From contig NZ_JAHFVL010000001.1 of the NCBI RefSeq assembly GCF_018599185.1, positions 1,364,001 to 1,428,000 of the forward strand: a stretch of 64,000 nt of DNA. Direction: 5' to 3'. This document shows positions 56,614 through 64,000 of this stretch, in pieces (position 1 is the stretch's first letter; each line of letters begins with the position of its first letter). The notes below the pieces were generated by a model, which saw only the letters and a list, made by a program, of their open reading frames with translations, was not told the DNA's origin and did no database searches. The stretch is from Rhodanobacter sp. LX-99 (GTDB lineage: Bacteria > Pseudomonadota > Gammaproteobacteria > Xanthomonadales > Rhodanobacteraceae). Both the position numbers and the translations under genes were made by a program.

Positions 56614-57561
56614 ATGATGCGGATGGGTCTGGCAATCGATGCGGCCTGCGATCTTTCGCAGGCGTTCCTGCAGAAGCACGACATTGCGGTGATGCCGATC
56701 ACCGTGCGTGTGGACAGCGAAGTCTTCATGGACGACCGCAAGCCGGCCGAAATCCAGCGCTTCATCGATCGTCGCCTGGGCAGCCGCAGCCATTCGGCGG
56801 AAACCGAACCCTGCCCGGTGGAAGAGGTGCAGAAGCTGTTCCTGGAGAAGCTGGTGCTGGAACAGGACTGCGTGTTCTGCCTGACCATCACCGCCACCCG
56901 CAGCCCGATCAACGAACACGTCAACAAGGCCAGCTTCGGCATCCTGAAGAATTATCGCCAGGTGCGCGAGCAGGCCGGCGTGCCCGGCCCGTTCATGATG
57001 CGCGTGATCGACACGCGCAACATCTTCGCCGGGGCCGCGCCGGTGATCTATGAGGCGGCCCGGCTGATCGCCGCCGACGAGCCACCGGCCACGATCCGCG
57101 AACGGCTTACCCATCTCGCGAACCATACCTACGGCTACATGCTGCCGCGCGACCTGTACTACCTGCGCGCCCGCGCCAAGAAGAAGAACGACCGCAGCGT
57201 CGGCCTGGTCAGCGCGATGCTGGGCTCGGCGCTGGACATCAAGCCGATCCTGCGCTGCTTCCGCGGCGAGACCGGCCCGGTCGGCAAGGTGCGCGGCTTC
57301 GAGCAGGGCGCGGAAGCGCTGTTCGGCTACGCCGCGCAGCGGGTGCGTGCCGGCCTGCTGGTGCCGCTGGTGTGCGCCAGCTACGGCGGCGACCTCGCCG
57401 TGCTGTCGCACCTGCCCGGCTACGCCGGGTTGCGCCAGGCCTGCGAGGAGTGCGGCGTCGAGCTGATGGAGGCGCCGATGAGCATCACCGGCATGGTCAA
57501 CGTGGGCGAAGGCGCGGTGACGATCGGCTTCGCCGCCGAGGAACACGTCGCCGAGTTCTGA
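56614..57561 (+). CDS. DegV family fatty-acid-binding protein
   Basis: 315-residue protein. GLAIDAACDLSQAFLQKHDIAVMPITVRVD is the DegV start. CLTITATRSPINEHVNKASF carries the Ser/Thr loop that holds the fatty acid carboxylate. LGSALDIKPILRCFRGETGPVGKVRG is the second conserved block, and AEEHVAEF ends it. In Gram-positives DegV/FakB proteins present fatty acids to a kinase; no kinase is near here. GGGGGA lies before the ATG at 56614. Confidence 0.9.
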   Translation: MMRMGLAIDAACDLSQAFLQKHDIAVMPITVRVDSEVFMDDRKPAEIQRFIDRRLGSRSHSAETEPCPVEEVQKLFLEKLVLEQDCVFCLTITATRSPINEHVNKASFGILKNYRQVREQAGVPGPFMMRVIDTRNIFAGAAPVIYEAARLIAADEPPATIRERLTHLANHTYGYMLPRDLYYLRARAKKKNDRSVGLVSAMLGSALDIKPILRCFRGETGPVGKVRGFEQGAEALFGYAAQRVRAGLLVPLVCASYGGDLAVLSHLPGYAGLRQACEECGVELMEAPMSITGMVNVGEGAVTIGFAAEEHVAEF

Positions 57562-57574
57562 GGATGCCCGCCGC

Positions 57575-58213
57575 ATGCCGCACCCGAGCGCCCTGCTGCT
57601 CCTGCTCGCCGTGACCGGCACACCGGCCGCCGCCGGTACGGTATACAAGTGCAGCGGCACGGACGGCCGGGTGATCTACCAGGACACACCCTGCGCGAAG
57701 GCGCAGCGGCAGCAGACCCTGCAGTTGCCCGACGACACGACCGCGCCGTCGCCGCCGGCCAGCGCAGCCACCAGGCCCGACAAGCCGCCGCCCGTGGCGG
57801 CGCCCGCCCCGCCACCCACGCCGGGCGTGCCACTGGTCCAGCTGTACCAGTGCAGGCACGCCGTCGACGGCAGCCTCTACGTCAGCCGCAACGGCAGGCC
57901 GCCACCGTTCCGCGCACCGCTGGGCATGCTGAGCGCGTTGTCGACGCCGCTGGGCGAGGTCTACGGATCACCGAACCACGCCGGCATCTCGGCGCCGGAG
58001 GCGAACCGCGGCCGGGTCGGTGCCGGGCTGGTCGCCAACCATTACGTGTGGGTGCAGGACCAGTGCAGGCCGCTGAGCGTGTCGGAGATCTGCGGCGAGT
58101 TGCGCGACGAGCAGGAGCAGAACACGCGCAAGCTGCAGCATGCGTTCAAGAGCGATCGGCCGCCGCTGCAACGCCGCGACGACGAGCTGCAGGCGCAGTT
58201 GACCCACTGCTGA
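57575..58213 (+). CDS. exported DUF4124-type protein
   Basis: 212-residue protein with a signal peptide (about 1-20, ending PAAA). The DUF4124 block YKCSGTDGRVIYQDTPCAKAQRQQ (23-47) has two conserved cysteines. A Pro/Ala linker follows, and then a region with LVQLYQCRHAVDGSLYVSRNG, which looks like a second, similar unit. It lies 13 bases after the DegV gene, so it may be in the same operon. Function unknown. Confidence 0.8.
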   Translation: MPHPSALLLLLAVTGTPAAAGTVYKCSGTDGRVIYQDTPCAKAQRQQTLQLPDDTTAPSPPASAATRPDKPPPVAAPAPPPTPGVPLVQLYQCRHAVDGSLYVSRNGRPPPFRAPLGMLSALSTPLGEVYGSPNHAGISAPEANRGRVGAGLVANHYVWVQDQCRPLSVSEICGELRDEQEQNTRKLQHAFKSDRPPLQRRDDELQAQLTHC

Positions 58214-58219
58214 AACCGC

Positions 58220-59002
58220 TCAGAAACCGTAGCTCGTGAACCCGCCGTCCACCGCCAGCACCTGGCCGGTGATGTAGCTGGCCGCCGGCAGGCACAGGAA
58301 CGCGATCGCGGCAGCCACTTCCTCCGGCTCGCCGATCCGCTTCAAGGGCGTGCGCTCGAGCACCTCGTCCAGGTAATCGGCGTCGGCCAGCGCGGGGTCG
58401 GTGCGCTGGGTGCGGATGTACCACGGCGCCACCGCGTTGACGCGGATGCCGTCCACTGCCCACTCCGCGGCGAGGTTGCGGGTGAGCTGGTGCAGCGCCG
58501 CCTTGCTCATGCCATAGGGCGAGCCGGTGCGCACGTGCGTCATCGCCGAGACCGAACCCACGTTGACGATCGCCGCGTTCGCGTGCTGCACGAGTTGCGG
58601 ATGCGCCAGCCGGCACATCTCGAACGCGGAGAACAGGTTCTGTTCGAAGACCGCGCGGTATTCCTCTTCGCGATAGTCCAGCGTGGCCATGGGCTGGTTG
58701 CCGCCGGCGTTGTTGATCAGCAGCGATACCGGCGCGGCCAGGTCGGCGATCCAGTCGAACACCGCCAGGCGCTCCTCCGCCTCGGCCAGGTCCGCGCCGA
58801 ACGCCAGCACTTCGACGTCGGCGAATTCGTCGGCCAGTTCCACCCGCACCTGCTCGAGGTAATCCTCGTCGCGCGCCACCAGCAGCAGGTCGGCGCCGAG
58901 GCTGGCCAGTTCACGCGCGGTGGCGTAGCCGATGCCCTTGCTGGCGCCGGTGATCAGGGCGGTGTGGCCTTGCAGTTGCCAGGCGTCGGGACGGCTGTTC
59001 AT
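58220..59002 (-). CDS. short-chain dehydrogenase/reductase (tropinone-reductase-like)
   Basis: 260-residue NAD(P)-dependent oxidoreductase. The cofactor loop is GASKGIG (19-25). [13 protein letters not shown] and [10 protein letters not shown] give the Asn-Ser-Tyr-Lys catalytic set. The end [11 protein letters not shown] is typical of the 'classical' SDR group, close to tropinone reductase-like and gluconate dehydrogenase-like members. ATG at 59002. It is convergent with the DUF4124 gene (6-base gap). Substrate unknown. Confidence 0.9.
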   Translation of the reverse strand: MNSRPDAWQLQGHTALITGASKGIGYATARELASLGADLLLVARDEDYLEQVRVELADEFADVEVLAFGADLAEAEERLAVFDWIADLAAPVSLLINNAGGNQPMATLDYREEEYRAVFEQNLFSAFEMCRLAHPQLVQHANAAIVNVGSVSAMTHVRTGSPYGMSKAALHQLTRNLAAEWAVDGIRVNAVAPWYIRTQRTDPALADADYLDEVLERTPLKRIGEPEEVAAAIAFLCLPAASYITGQVLAVDGGFTSYGF

Positions 59003-59113
59003 GGGCGCAGCTTAAAACGTCGTTCCGGCCGCGCCTAGTGATGCGCCCCGTGTCCTTGCCTGCGAACGTGCATGGCGGGACACTCGGCACTTCGACCACG
59101 CGCGAGAACCGCC

Positions 59114-59323
59114 ATGAAGCCGCTGCCGCTCCTGCTCTGCGTCCTTGCCCTCGGCGCCTGCTCCGGCAAGCCGCCGGAGCCCCAGGCCAAGCCGGCGGCG
59201 GCCGACACCGCCACGCCGTTCGACGCGCTGAAGGCGGACGAGCAACGCGCCAAGGACGTGCAGAAGGTCGTCGACAAGCAGGCCGAGGAGCAGCGCAAGC
59301 AGATCGAGGCGCAGGAGCAGTAA
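59114..59323 (+). CDS. small lipoprotein
   Basis: 69 residues: signal peptide with lipobox LALGAC (Cys16), then a Pro/Ala linker and a highly charged helix (DEQRAKDVQKVVDKQAEEQR) to the end. Similar small 'KQAEEQRKQ' lipoproteins occur in Xanthomonadales. The ATG at 59114 begins the signal. Function unknown. Confidence 0.7.
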   Translation: MKPLPLLLCVLALGACSGKPPEPQAKPAAADTATPFDALKADEQRAKDVQKVVDKQAEEQRKQIEAQEQ

Positions 59324-59353
59324 GGTCCGCCTCCGCTCAGTGACTGACCCGCT

Positions 59354-61234
59354 TCAACGCGGGCTGCACAGGCAGTCCGCGTAGATGTTCGGCGTGCCGG
59401 CCTTCGCGTTGCGCAACAGCTGCAGTTCCGGCGCCAGCGCGGGCAGCTGGGCGAACCAGTTCGGCAGGCGCACGCCCCACGAGCGCAGCACGTGCATGCT
59501 GGCGTTCTGGTTGAGGCCGATCAGGAAACGCTCGAAGCCGCCCAGCGGCGCCTCCACGTAGCGCACCGGGTAGCCCTTGCCCAGCTTGGCCAGGCTGGCC
59601 GCATCGGCGACGGCGGCCTGCAGCCCGCCGAGCCGGTCGACCAGGCCGCGCTCGAGCGCCTGCTGACCGGTCCACACGCGGCCCTGCGCGACCGCGTCGA
59701 CCGCGTCGTAGCTCTTGCCGCGTGCCTTCGCCACGTTGCCGACGAAGTCGCGGTAGCCCTTGTCGATGATCGCCTGGATCACCGTGCCGACCTTCGGATC
59801 GAGCGGACGGCTGATGTCGAACGCGCCGGCCATCGGCCCGGTGCCGACGCCGTCGCTGCGGATACCGAGCTTGGCCAGCGTGTTCGGCACCGTGTAGTAC
59901 ATGCCGAAGATGCCGATCGAACCGGTGATGGTGTTCGGCTCGGCGAAGATGCGATTCGCGTTCATCGCGATCCAGTAGCCGCCGCTGGCCGCCACGTCGC
60001 CCATCGACACCACCACCGGGATGCCCGCGCTGCGGGTCAGCTCGACCTCGCGACGGATCTGCTCGGCTGCGTACACCTCGCCGCCGGGCGAGTTGACCCG
60101 CAGCACCAGCGCCTTGGTCTTGCGGTCCTCGCGCGCGCTGCGGATCAGCGCCGCGGTGGATTCGCCGCCGATCGAACCGGCCGCGCGCTTGCCGCCGGCG
60201 ATCTCGCCCTCGGCCACCACGATCGCCACGCCCGGCGCGAACAGGTCGCCGTCGCGCGGCACGCCGGCCGCGTAGCGGGCAAACTCGACCTGGCGGAAGC
60301 TGTGGCCTTTCCGGTCGGCCGGCACGCCTTCCTTGCGCATCATCGCGATCAGTTCGCTGCGGGTGGCCAGGCCGTCGACCAGGTGCTGGTTCAGCGCCAG
60401 CTGGGCCAGGTTGCCCTGGGTGCTGGCGATATGCTGCGGCAGGTCGTCGATGTCGTCGCGCAGTACCGCCGGGTCCAGCTTGCGCAGCTGCGCCACTTCG
60501 GCGAGGTAGCCGTCCCACAGGCCGCCCATCCAGTAGCTGTCGGCCTGTTTCGCCTCGGCCGAGGCGTGATCGAGGATGTACGGCTCGGCCGCACTCTTGA
60601 ACTCGCCCACGCGGAACAGGTGCACGTCGACGCCAAGCTTGTCCAGCAGGTCCTTGTAGAACAGGCGGTAGTTGGCCAATCCGGTGATCAGCACGCCGCC
60701 CTGCGGATCGACCAGCAGGCGATCGGCATGCGCGGCCAGGTAGTACTGGCCCTGGTCCAGGTTCACCGCCCACGCGACCACCGGCTTGCCCGCCGCGCGG
60801 AAGCGGTCCAGCGCCGCGCCGACCTCGCGCAACGCGGCAAAGCCGCCGCCCTGCAGCTCGTCCGGCAGCAGCAGGATGCGGCTGATCCGCTTGTCCTTCG
60901 CCGCCGCGTCGATCGCGCCGACCAGGTCGCGCAGCTGCACCTGCTTCGGCTGCTCGCCGGACAGGCCGGCCAGCGCACGCTGCAGAGGATCGATGCTGTA
61001 CTGCTCGACCAGCTGCCCCTGCGGCTTGATCACCAGCACGCTGTCGTTCTGCACCGCGCGCTCCATCCGGCTGCCGGCGATGCCTGCGGTCAGCAGCAAC
61101 AGCAGCACGAACAGCACGCCGAAGAACACCAGGTTGATGATCACCAGCCGCAGCATGTTGATGCCGCGCCCGAGCGCGCGCAGAAAGGCCCAGAAACCGT
61201 TGCGGCGGGGCGGTGGCGGTGGTGGAAGCGTCAT
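59354..61234 (-). CDS. sppA: signal peptide peptidase SppA, 67K type
   Basis: 626-residue inner-membrane serine protease that degrades cleaved signal peptides. One N-terminal membrane helix (about 27-52) follows a Pro-rich start. The first Clp-like half has the catalytic Lys in RVGEFKSAAEPYI. The second half has VLRVNSPGGEVYAAEQIRRE and the nucleophile Ser in MGDVAASGGYWIAMNA, followed by TGSIGIFGMY. Length matches the E. coli enzyme (618). ATG at 61234. The MATE gene lies upstream on the same strand, 36 bases away. Confidence 0.95.
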   Translation of the reverse strand: MTLPPPPPPRRNGFWAFLRALGRGINMLRLVIINLVFFGVLFVLLLLLTAGIAGSRMERAVQNDSVLVIKPQGQLVEQYSIDPLQRALAGLSGEQPKQVQLRDLVGAIDAAAKDKRISRILLLPDELQGGGFAALREVGAALDRFRAAGKPVVAWAVNLDQGQYYLAAHADRLLVDPQGGVLITGLANYRLFYKDLLDKLGVDVHLFRVGEFKSAAEPYILDHASAEAKQADSYWMGGLWDGYLAEVAQLRKLDPAVLRDDIDDLPQHIASTQGNLAQLALNQHLVDGLATRSELIAMMRKEGVPADRKGHSFRQVEFARYAAGVPRDGDLFAPGVAIVVAEGEIAGGKRAAGSIGGESTAALIRSAREDRKTKALVLRVNSPGGEVYAAEQIRREVELTRSAGIPVVVSMGDVAASGGYWIAMNANRIFAEPNTITGSIGIFGMYYTVPNTLAKLGIRSDGVGTGPMAGAFDISRPLDPKVGTVIQAIIDKGYRDFVGNVAKARGKSYDAVDAVAQGRVWTGQQALERGLVDRLGGLQAAVADAASLAKLGKGYPVRYVEAPLGGFERFLIGLNQNASMHVLRSWGVRLPNWFAQLPALAPELQLLRNAKAGTPNIYADCLCSPR

Positions 61235-61270
61235 GTGGGTATCCGGAATCGTCGGGGCAAGCGTAGCCGG

Positions 61271-62656
61271 TCAGGCCGGCGCGGTCATTGGCATGTGACG
61301 GCGCCAGCGCTGTTTCCACGCGCTGCGCCAGAAGCGGGTGAACAGCATCACGGCAGCCACGGACAGGCCGGCGATCAGGCCGATCCACATCCCGCGTGCG
61401 CCCATGCCGTGATGGAAGGCCAGCCACCAGCCCACCGGCATGCCGATCATCCAGTACGCGAACAAGGTGATCGCCATCGGCACGCGGGTGTCCTTGAGCC
61501 CGCGCAGCGCGCCGTTGGCGGCCACCTGGATGCCGTCGGAGAACTGGAACAGCCCGGCCAGCATGATCAGTTGCGCGGCCAGCGCGATCACCTTCGGCTC
61601 GTGTGTGTACAGCGTGGCGATGAAGTGCGGCAGGCCCAGCATCAGGCCGGCCGAGAACAGCTGGGTGACCAGGGTCAGGCCGATCCCGCACAAGCCGGCG
61701 TAGCGCACGCCGCGCTCGTCGCCACGGCCCACCGCGTTGCCCACGCGCACGGTGATCGCCATCGCCAGGCCGAGCGGGATCATGAAGAACAGCGAGGCGA
61801 TGTTGATCGCCACCTGGTGGCTGGCGATCACGTCCTCGCCCAGCGTGGCGATGATCAGCGCGGTGGCCACGAACAACCCGGCCTCGGCCAGCAGGGTCAC
61901 CGCCATCGGCAGGCCGATGTGCACCAGCGTGCCGATCCGGCGCAGGTCCGGCCACTCGAAACGATCGAACAGGCCCAGCCCGTGGTAATTGCGCCGGAAG
62001 ATCACATAGACGCCGAACGCCAGCATCTCCAGCCACAGCACGATCGCCGTGGCCACGCCGCAGCCGTGCGCGCCCTGCGGCGGAATGCCGAGCTTGCCGA
62101 ACATCAGCACATAGCCCAGCGGCACCAGCAGCACCAGCCCGCCGAGGCTGAAGTACATCGACGGCCGGGTCAGCGACAGCCCTTCGGACAGGCCGCGCAG
62201 CGCGAAGTAGGTGGTCAGCGCCGGCGCACCCCAGCTGATCGCCAGCAGGAAGCGCTGCACGTCGTGGCGCAGGCTCGCCGTCACCCCGATCAACTCGATC
62301 AGCGGCTCCGCATGCCGCACCGCGAACCACAGCAGCACGCCCATGCCAAGCGCCAGCCACAGCGCCTGGCGGAATACCGCGCCGACCTCGTGGCGCCGGC
62401 CGGCGCCGTCGAGCTGGGCCACCGACGGCGGCACCGCCATCATCATGCCGATGCCGCTGACGATCGCCAGCGACCAGATGCTGGCGCCCACCGCCACCGC
62501 ACCGAGCACGTGCGCGCTGACGTGCCCGGCCAGCACCGCGTCGATCACGTTGCTGCCGACCGCGGCCAACTGCGCGGCGATCAGCGGCAACGCGAGACGC
62601 ACGGTGGCGCGCACCTCGTGGAACAAGTGAGCACGCTCGGGACGAAAGGGTTTCAT
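61271..62656 (-). CDS. MATE family efflux transporter (NorM-like)
   Basis: 461-residue multidrug/Na+ antiporter-type protein with 12 hydrophobic helices in two halves. FHEVRATVRLALPLIAAQLA opens the first half. VGSNVIDAVLAGHVSAHVLGAVAVGASIW is the NorM-like segment after helix 1. Two in-frame ATGs exist (62698 and 62656); the family usually starts near the second. Likely in one transcript with sppA. Substrate unknown. Confidence 0.9.
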   Translation of the reverse strand: MKPFRPERAHLFHEVRATVRLALPLIAAQLAAVGSNVIDAVLAGHVSAHVLGAVAVGASIWSLAIVSGIGMMMAVPPSVAQLDGAGRRHEVGAVFRQALWLALGMGVLLWFAVRHAEPLIELIGVTASLRHDVQRFLLAISWGAPALTTYFALRGLSEGLSLTRPSMYFSLGGLVLLVPLGYVLMFGKLGIPPQGAHGCGVATAIVLWLEMLAFGVYVIFRRNYHGLGLFDRFEWPDLRRIGTLVHIGLPMAVTLLAEAGLFVATALIIATLGEDVIASHQVAINIASLFFMIPLGLAMAITVRVGNAVGRGDERGVRYAGLCGIGLTLVTQLFSAGLMLGLPHFIATLYTHEPKVIALAAQLIMLAGLFQFSDGIQVAANGALRGLKDTRVPMAITLFAYWMIGMPVGWWLAFHHGMGARGMWIGLIAGLSVAAVMLFTRFWRSAWKQRWRRHMPMTAPA

Positions 62657-62762
62657 GGGCACAGCAGACTCCAGGGCCGCACATTCTACCTGAGCCATTC
62701 GTCACGACCGCCGGGCCACCGTCCTGTGCGAAGATCCTCCGCTGCAGCGAACGGGAACCTCA

Positions 62763-63923
62763 ATGAAGCAGCTGACCAGCTACGAAGGATTGCACTGCGC
62801 CAACTGCGGCGCCGCGATGCGGGGCGAGTTCTGCCACGAATGCGGGCAATCGATCCACAGCGTGCTGAAGCCGATGCACCACATGCTCGAGGAAACCGTC
62901 GAGACGGTGCTGCACATCGACGGCCGCATCGTGCACACGCTGCCGCCGCTGCTGCTCAAACCCGGCTTCCTCACCCTGGAATACTTCGCCGGCCGGCGGG
63001 TGCGCTACATCGCGCCGTTCCGGCTGATGTTCGTGCTGTGCCTGCTGTCGTTCTTCGTGGTTCACCTGGCGATCGACCAGATATCCGCCAAGGTGGCGGC
63101 GCGCCAGGGCCCCACGGTGACCGTGACCGGCGAGGCCTTCAGCGATGCCGACACCCCGAAGGAAGTGCGCAAGGTACTGAAGAGTCAGCTCAAGACCCTG
63201 CCGCACATCGCCGCGTATGGCGTGCTGCCGCAACAGCAGCTCCAACTGGCTGCCGAGAACATGCAGCAACAGGCGAACAAGCGCCTGATCGAACTTGGCG
63301 CCGCCCCGATACCGGCCGCCTCCGTCGCCGCGAATCTCGAGGTCGCCGTCCGGGCCAGCGAGGCTCCGGACCACGAGCCCCAGCCGGTCCACATCAGCTG
63401 GCTGCCGGAGGCGGCCAACGCCAGGCTGACCCGGCTGGGCCAGCAGATCCAACACAACTGGCGGGCGTTCAAGGACGGCGACCCGTCCACCCGCGCCGAA
63501 GCAAAACAGCGGATGATCAATGGCGTGTTCGGCGCACTGCCGGCCACCATGTTCGTGCTGATTCCGGTCTTCGCCGGCCTGCTCAAGCTGTTCTACGTAT
63601 TCCGCCGGCGGCTGTACATGGAACACCTGACCGTGGCCCTGCACAGTCACGCCTTCATGTTCCTCGGCGTGATGCTGATCACCGTGACCGGCATGCTGTC
63701 GACCTGGCTACGGCCTCATGCCGCCTGGGCCGGCTACGCACTGGGCTGGATACAGGCCGTGCTCATGCTGTGGATCCCGACCTACCTGCTGATCATGCAG
63801 AAGCGGATCTACCACCAGGGTTGGCCGATGACCCTGTTGAAATTCTGGTTCATCGGCTGGTGTTACTTCTGGCTGCTGATGCTCGCGCTGACGGTCGCAG
63901 CGGCCTTGGGCTTGGCCCACTGA
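62763..63923 (+). CDS. DUF3667 membrane protein with N-terminal zinc ribbon
   Basis: 386-residue protein. A CxxC...CxxC zinc ribbon is at 12-28 (CANCGAAMRGEFCHECGQ). It is followed by the DUF3667 helix-rich segment (ETVLHIDGRIVHTLPPLLLKPGFLTLEYFAGRRVRYIAPFRLMF). A periplasmic or loop region of about 150 residues and four or five further membrane helices complete it. The ATG at 62763 is used. Divergent from the MATE gene (106 bases). Function unknown. Confidence 0.85.
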   Translation: MKQLTSYEGLHCANCGAAMRGEFCHECGQSIHSVLKPMHHMLEETVETVLHIDGRIVHTLPPLLLKPGFLTLEYFAGRRVRYIAPFRLMFVLCLLSFFVVHLAIDQISAKVAARQGPTVTVTGEAFSDADTPKEVRKVLKSQLKTLPHIAAYGVLPQQQLQLAAENMQQQANKRLIELGAAPIPAASVAANLEVAVRASEAPDHEPQPVHISWLPEAANARLTRLGQQIQHNWRAFKDGDPSTRAEAKQRMINGVFGALPATMFVLIPVFAGLLKLFYVFRRRLYMEHLTVALHSHAFMFLGVMLITVTGMLSTWLRPHAAWAGYALGWIQAVLMLWIPTYLLIMQKRIYHQGWPMTLLKFWFIGWCYFWLLMLALTVAAALGLAH

Positions 63924-64000
63924 GGCCGCTTTCCGGCCGGCGGCGCGGCGGGTTTTGCACAGCGTCATGAGCCTGTCAAGGCGACCGGTACCCGCTTGTC

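Noticed and set aside
59492..63970. Long plus-strand open frame opposite sppA and the MATE gene
   Set aside because: Same shadow effect; composition is low-complexity and the opposite strand has well-defined proteins.

Overview
The window is a 64 kb stretch of a GC-rich gammaproteobacterial chromosome. Gene content fits the Xanthomonadales, most likely the Rhodanobacteraceae (Rhodanobacter, Dyella or a relative). Supporting points are the Grx4-HesB-rhodanese triple fusion, DUF3247 and DUF6491 proteins, a QEGLA-motif protein, an ABC permease fused to an M1 peptidase, a LytTR regulator facing an acyltransferase, and many TPR-sulfotransferases beside a TonB-dependent receptor. No rRNA, tRNA or CRISPR array was recognised. 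The genus assignment is inference.

Layout. 1-3.1 kb: 3' part of dinB, a TRIC-like membrane protein, a small membrane protein, and an ECF sigma factor with its presumed anti-sigma partner. 3.1-7.3 kb: a dapB-like reductase and the aceF-lpd pair of the pyruvate dehydrogenase complex, closed by a strong hairpin terminator. 7.5-12.8 kb: an ABC ATPase, a permease/M1-peptidase fusion and an MscS channel. 13-24.9 kb: mostly single housekeeping, envelope and conserved hypothetical genes (LtrA, DUF924, DUF2383, DUF2884, peroxiredoxin, universal stress protein, ferritin-like protein, two lipoproteins, LytTR regulator, acyltransferase, DDAH-like hydrolase). 24.9-40.8 kb: a secreted GH43 glycosidase, an MFS transporter, aceE, maeB, a QEGLA metalloprotease-like protein, rsgA, an AlaA-type aminotransferase, an SGNH hydrolase, an LpxH-like phosphatase and the triple-fusion glutaredoxin.

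40.8-55.2 kb is the accessory region. It opens with a decayed IS21-type transposase. It then holds five sulfotransferase-domain proteins (four with TPR arms, one fused to an aspartyl/asparaginyl hydroxylase domain), one TPR-linked aspartyl/asparaginyl hydroxylase, and a large TonB-dependent receptor. Part of it is visibly less GC-rich than the flanks. This is the best candidate for an undescribed system: a receptor-coupled set of enzymes that may hydroxylate and sulfate a common peptide, protein or small molecule. 55.6-64 kb returns to core genes: AMP nucleosidase, DegV, a DUF4124 protein, an SDR, a small lipoprotein, SppA, a MATE transporter and a DUF3667 protein.

A second striking observation is that all three pyruvate dehydrogenase genes carry in-frame insertions resembling intergenic repeats. 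aceF and lpd carry one repeat family in their lipoyl-domain linkers, and aceE carries a different one before its C-terminal domain. All three reading frames remain open.
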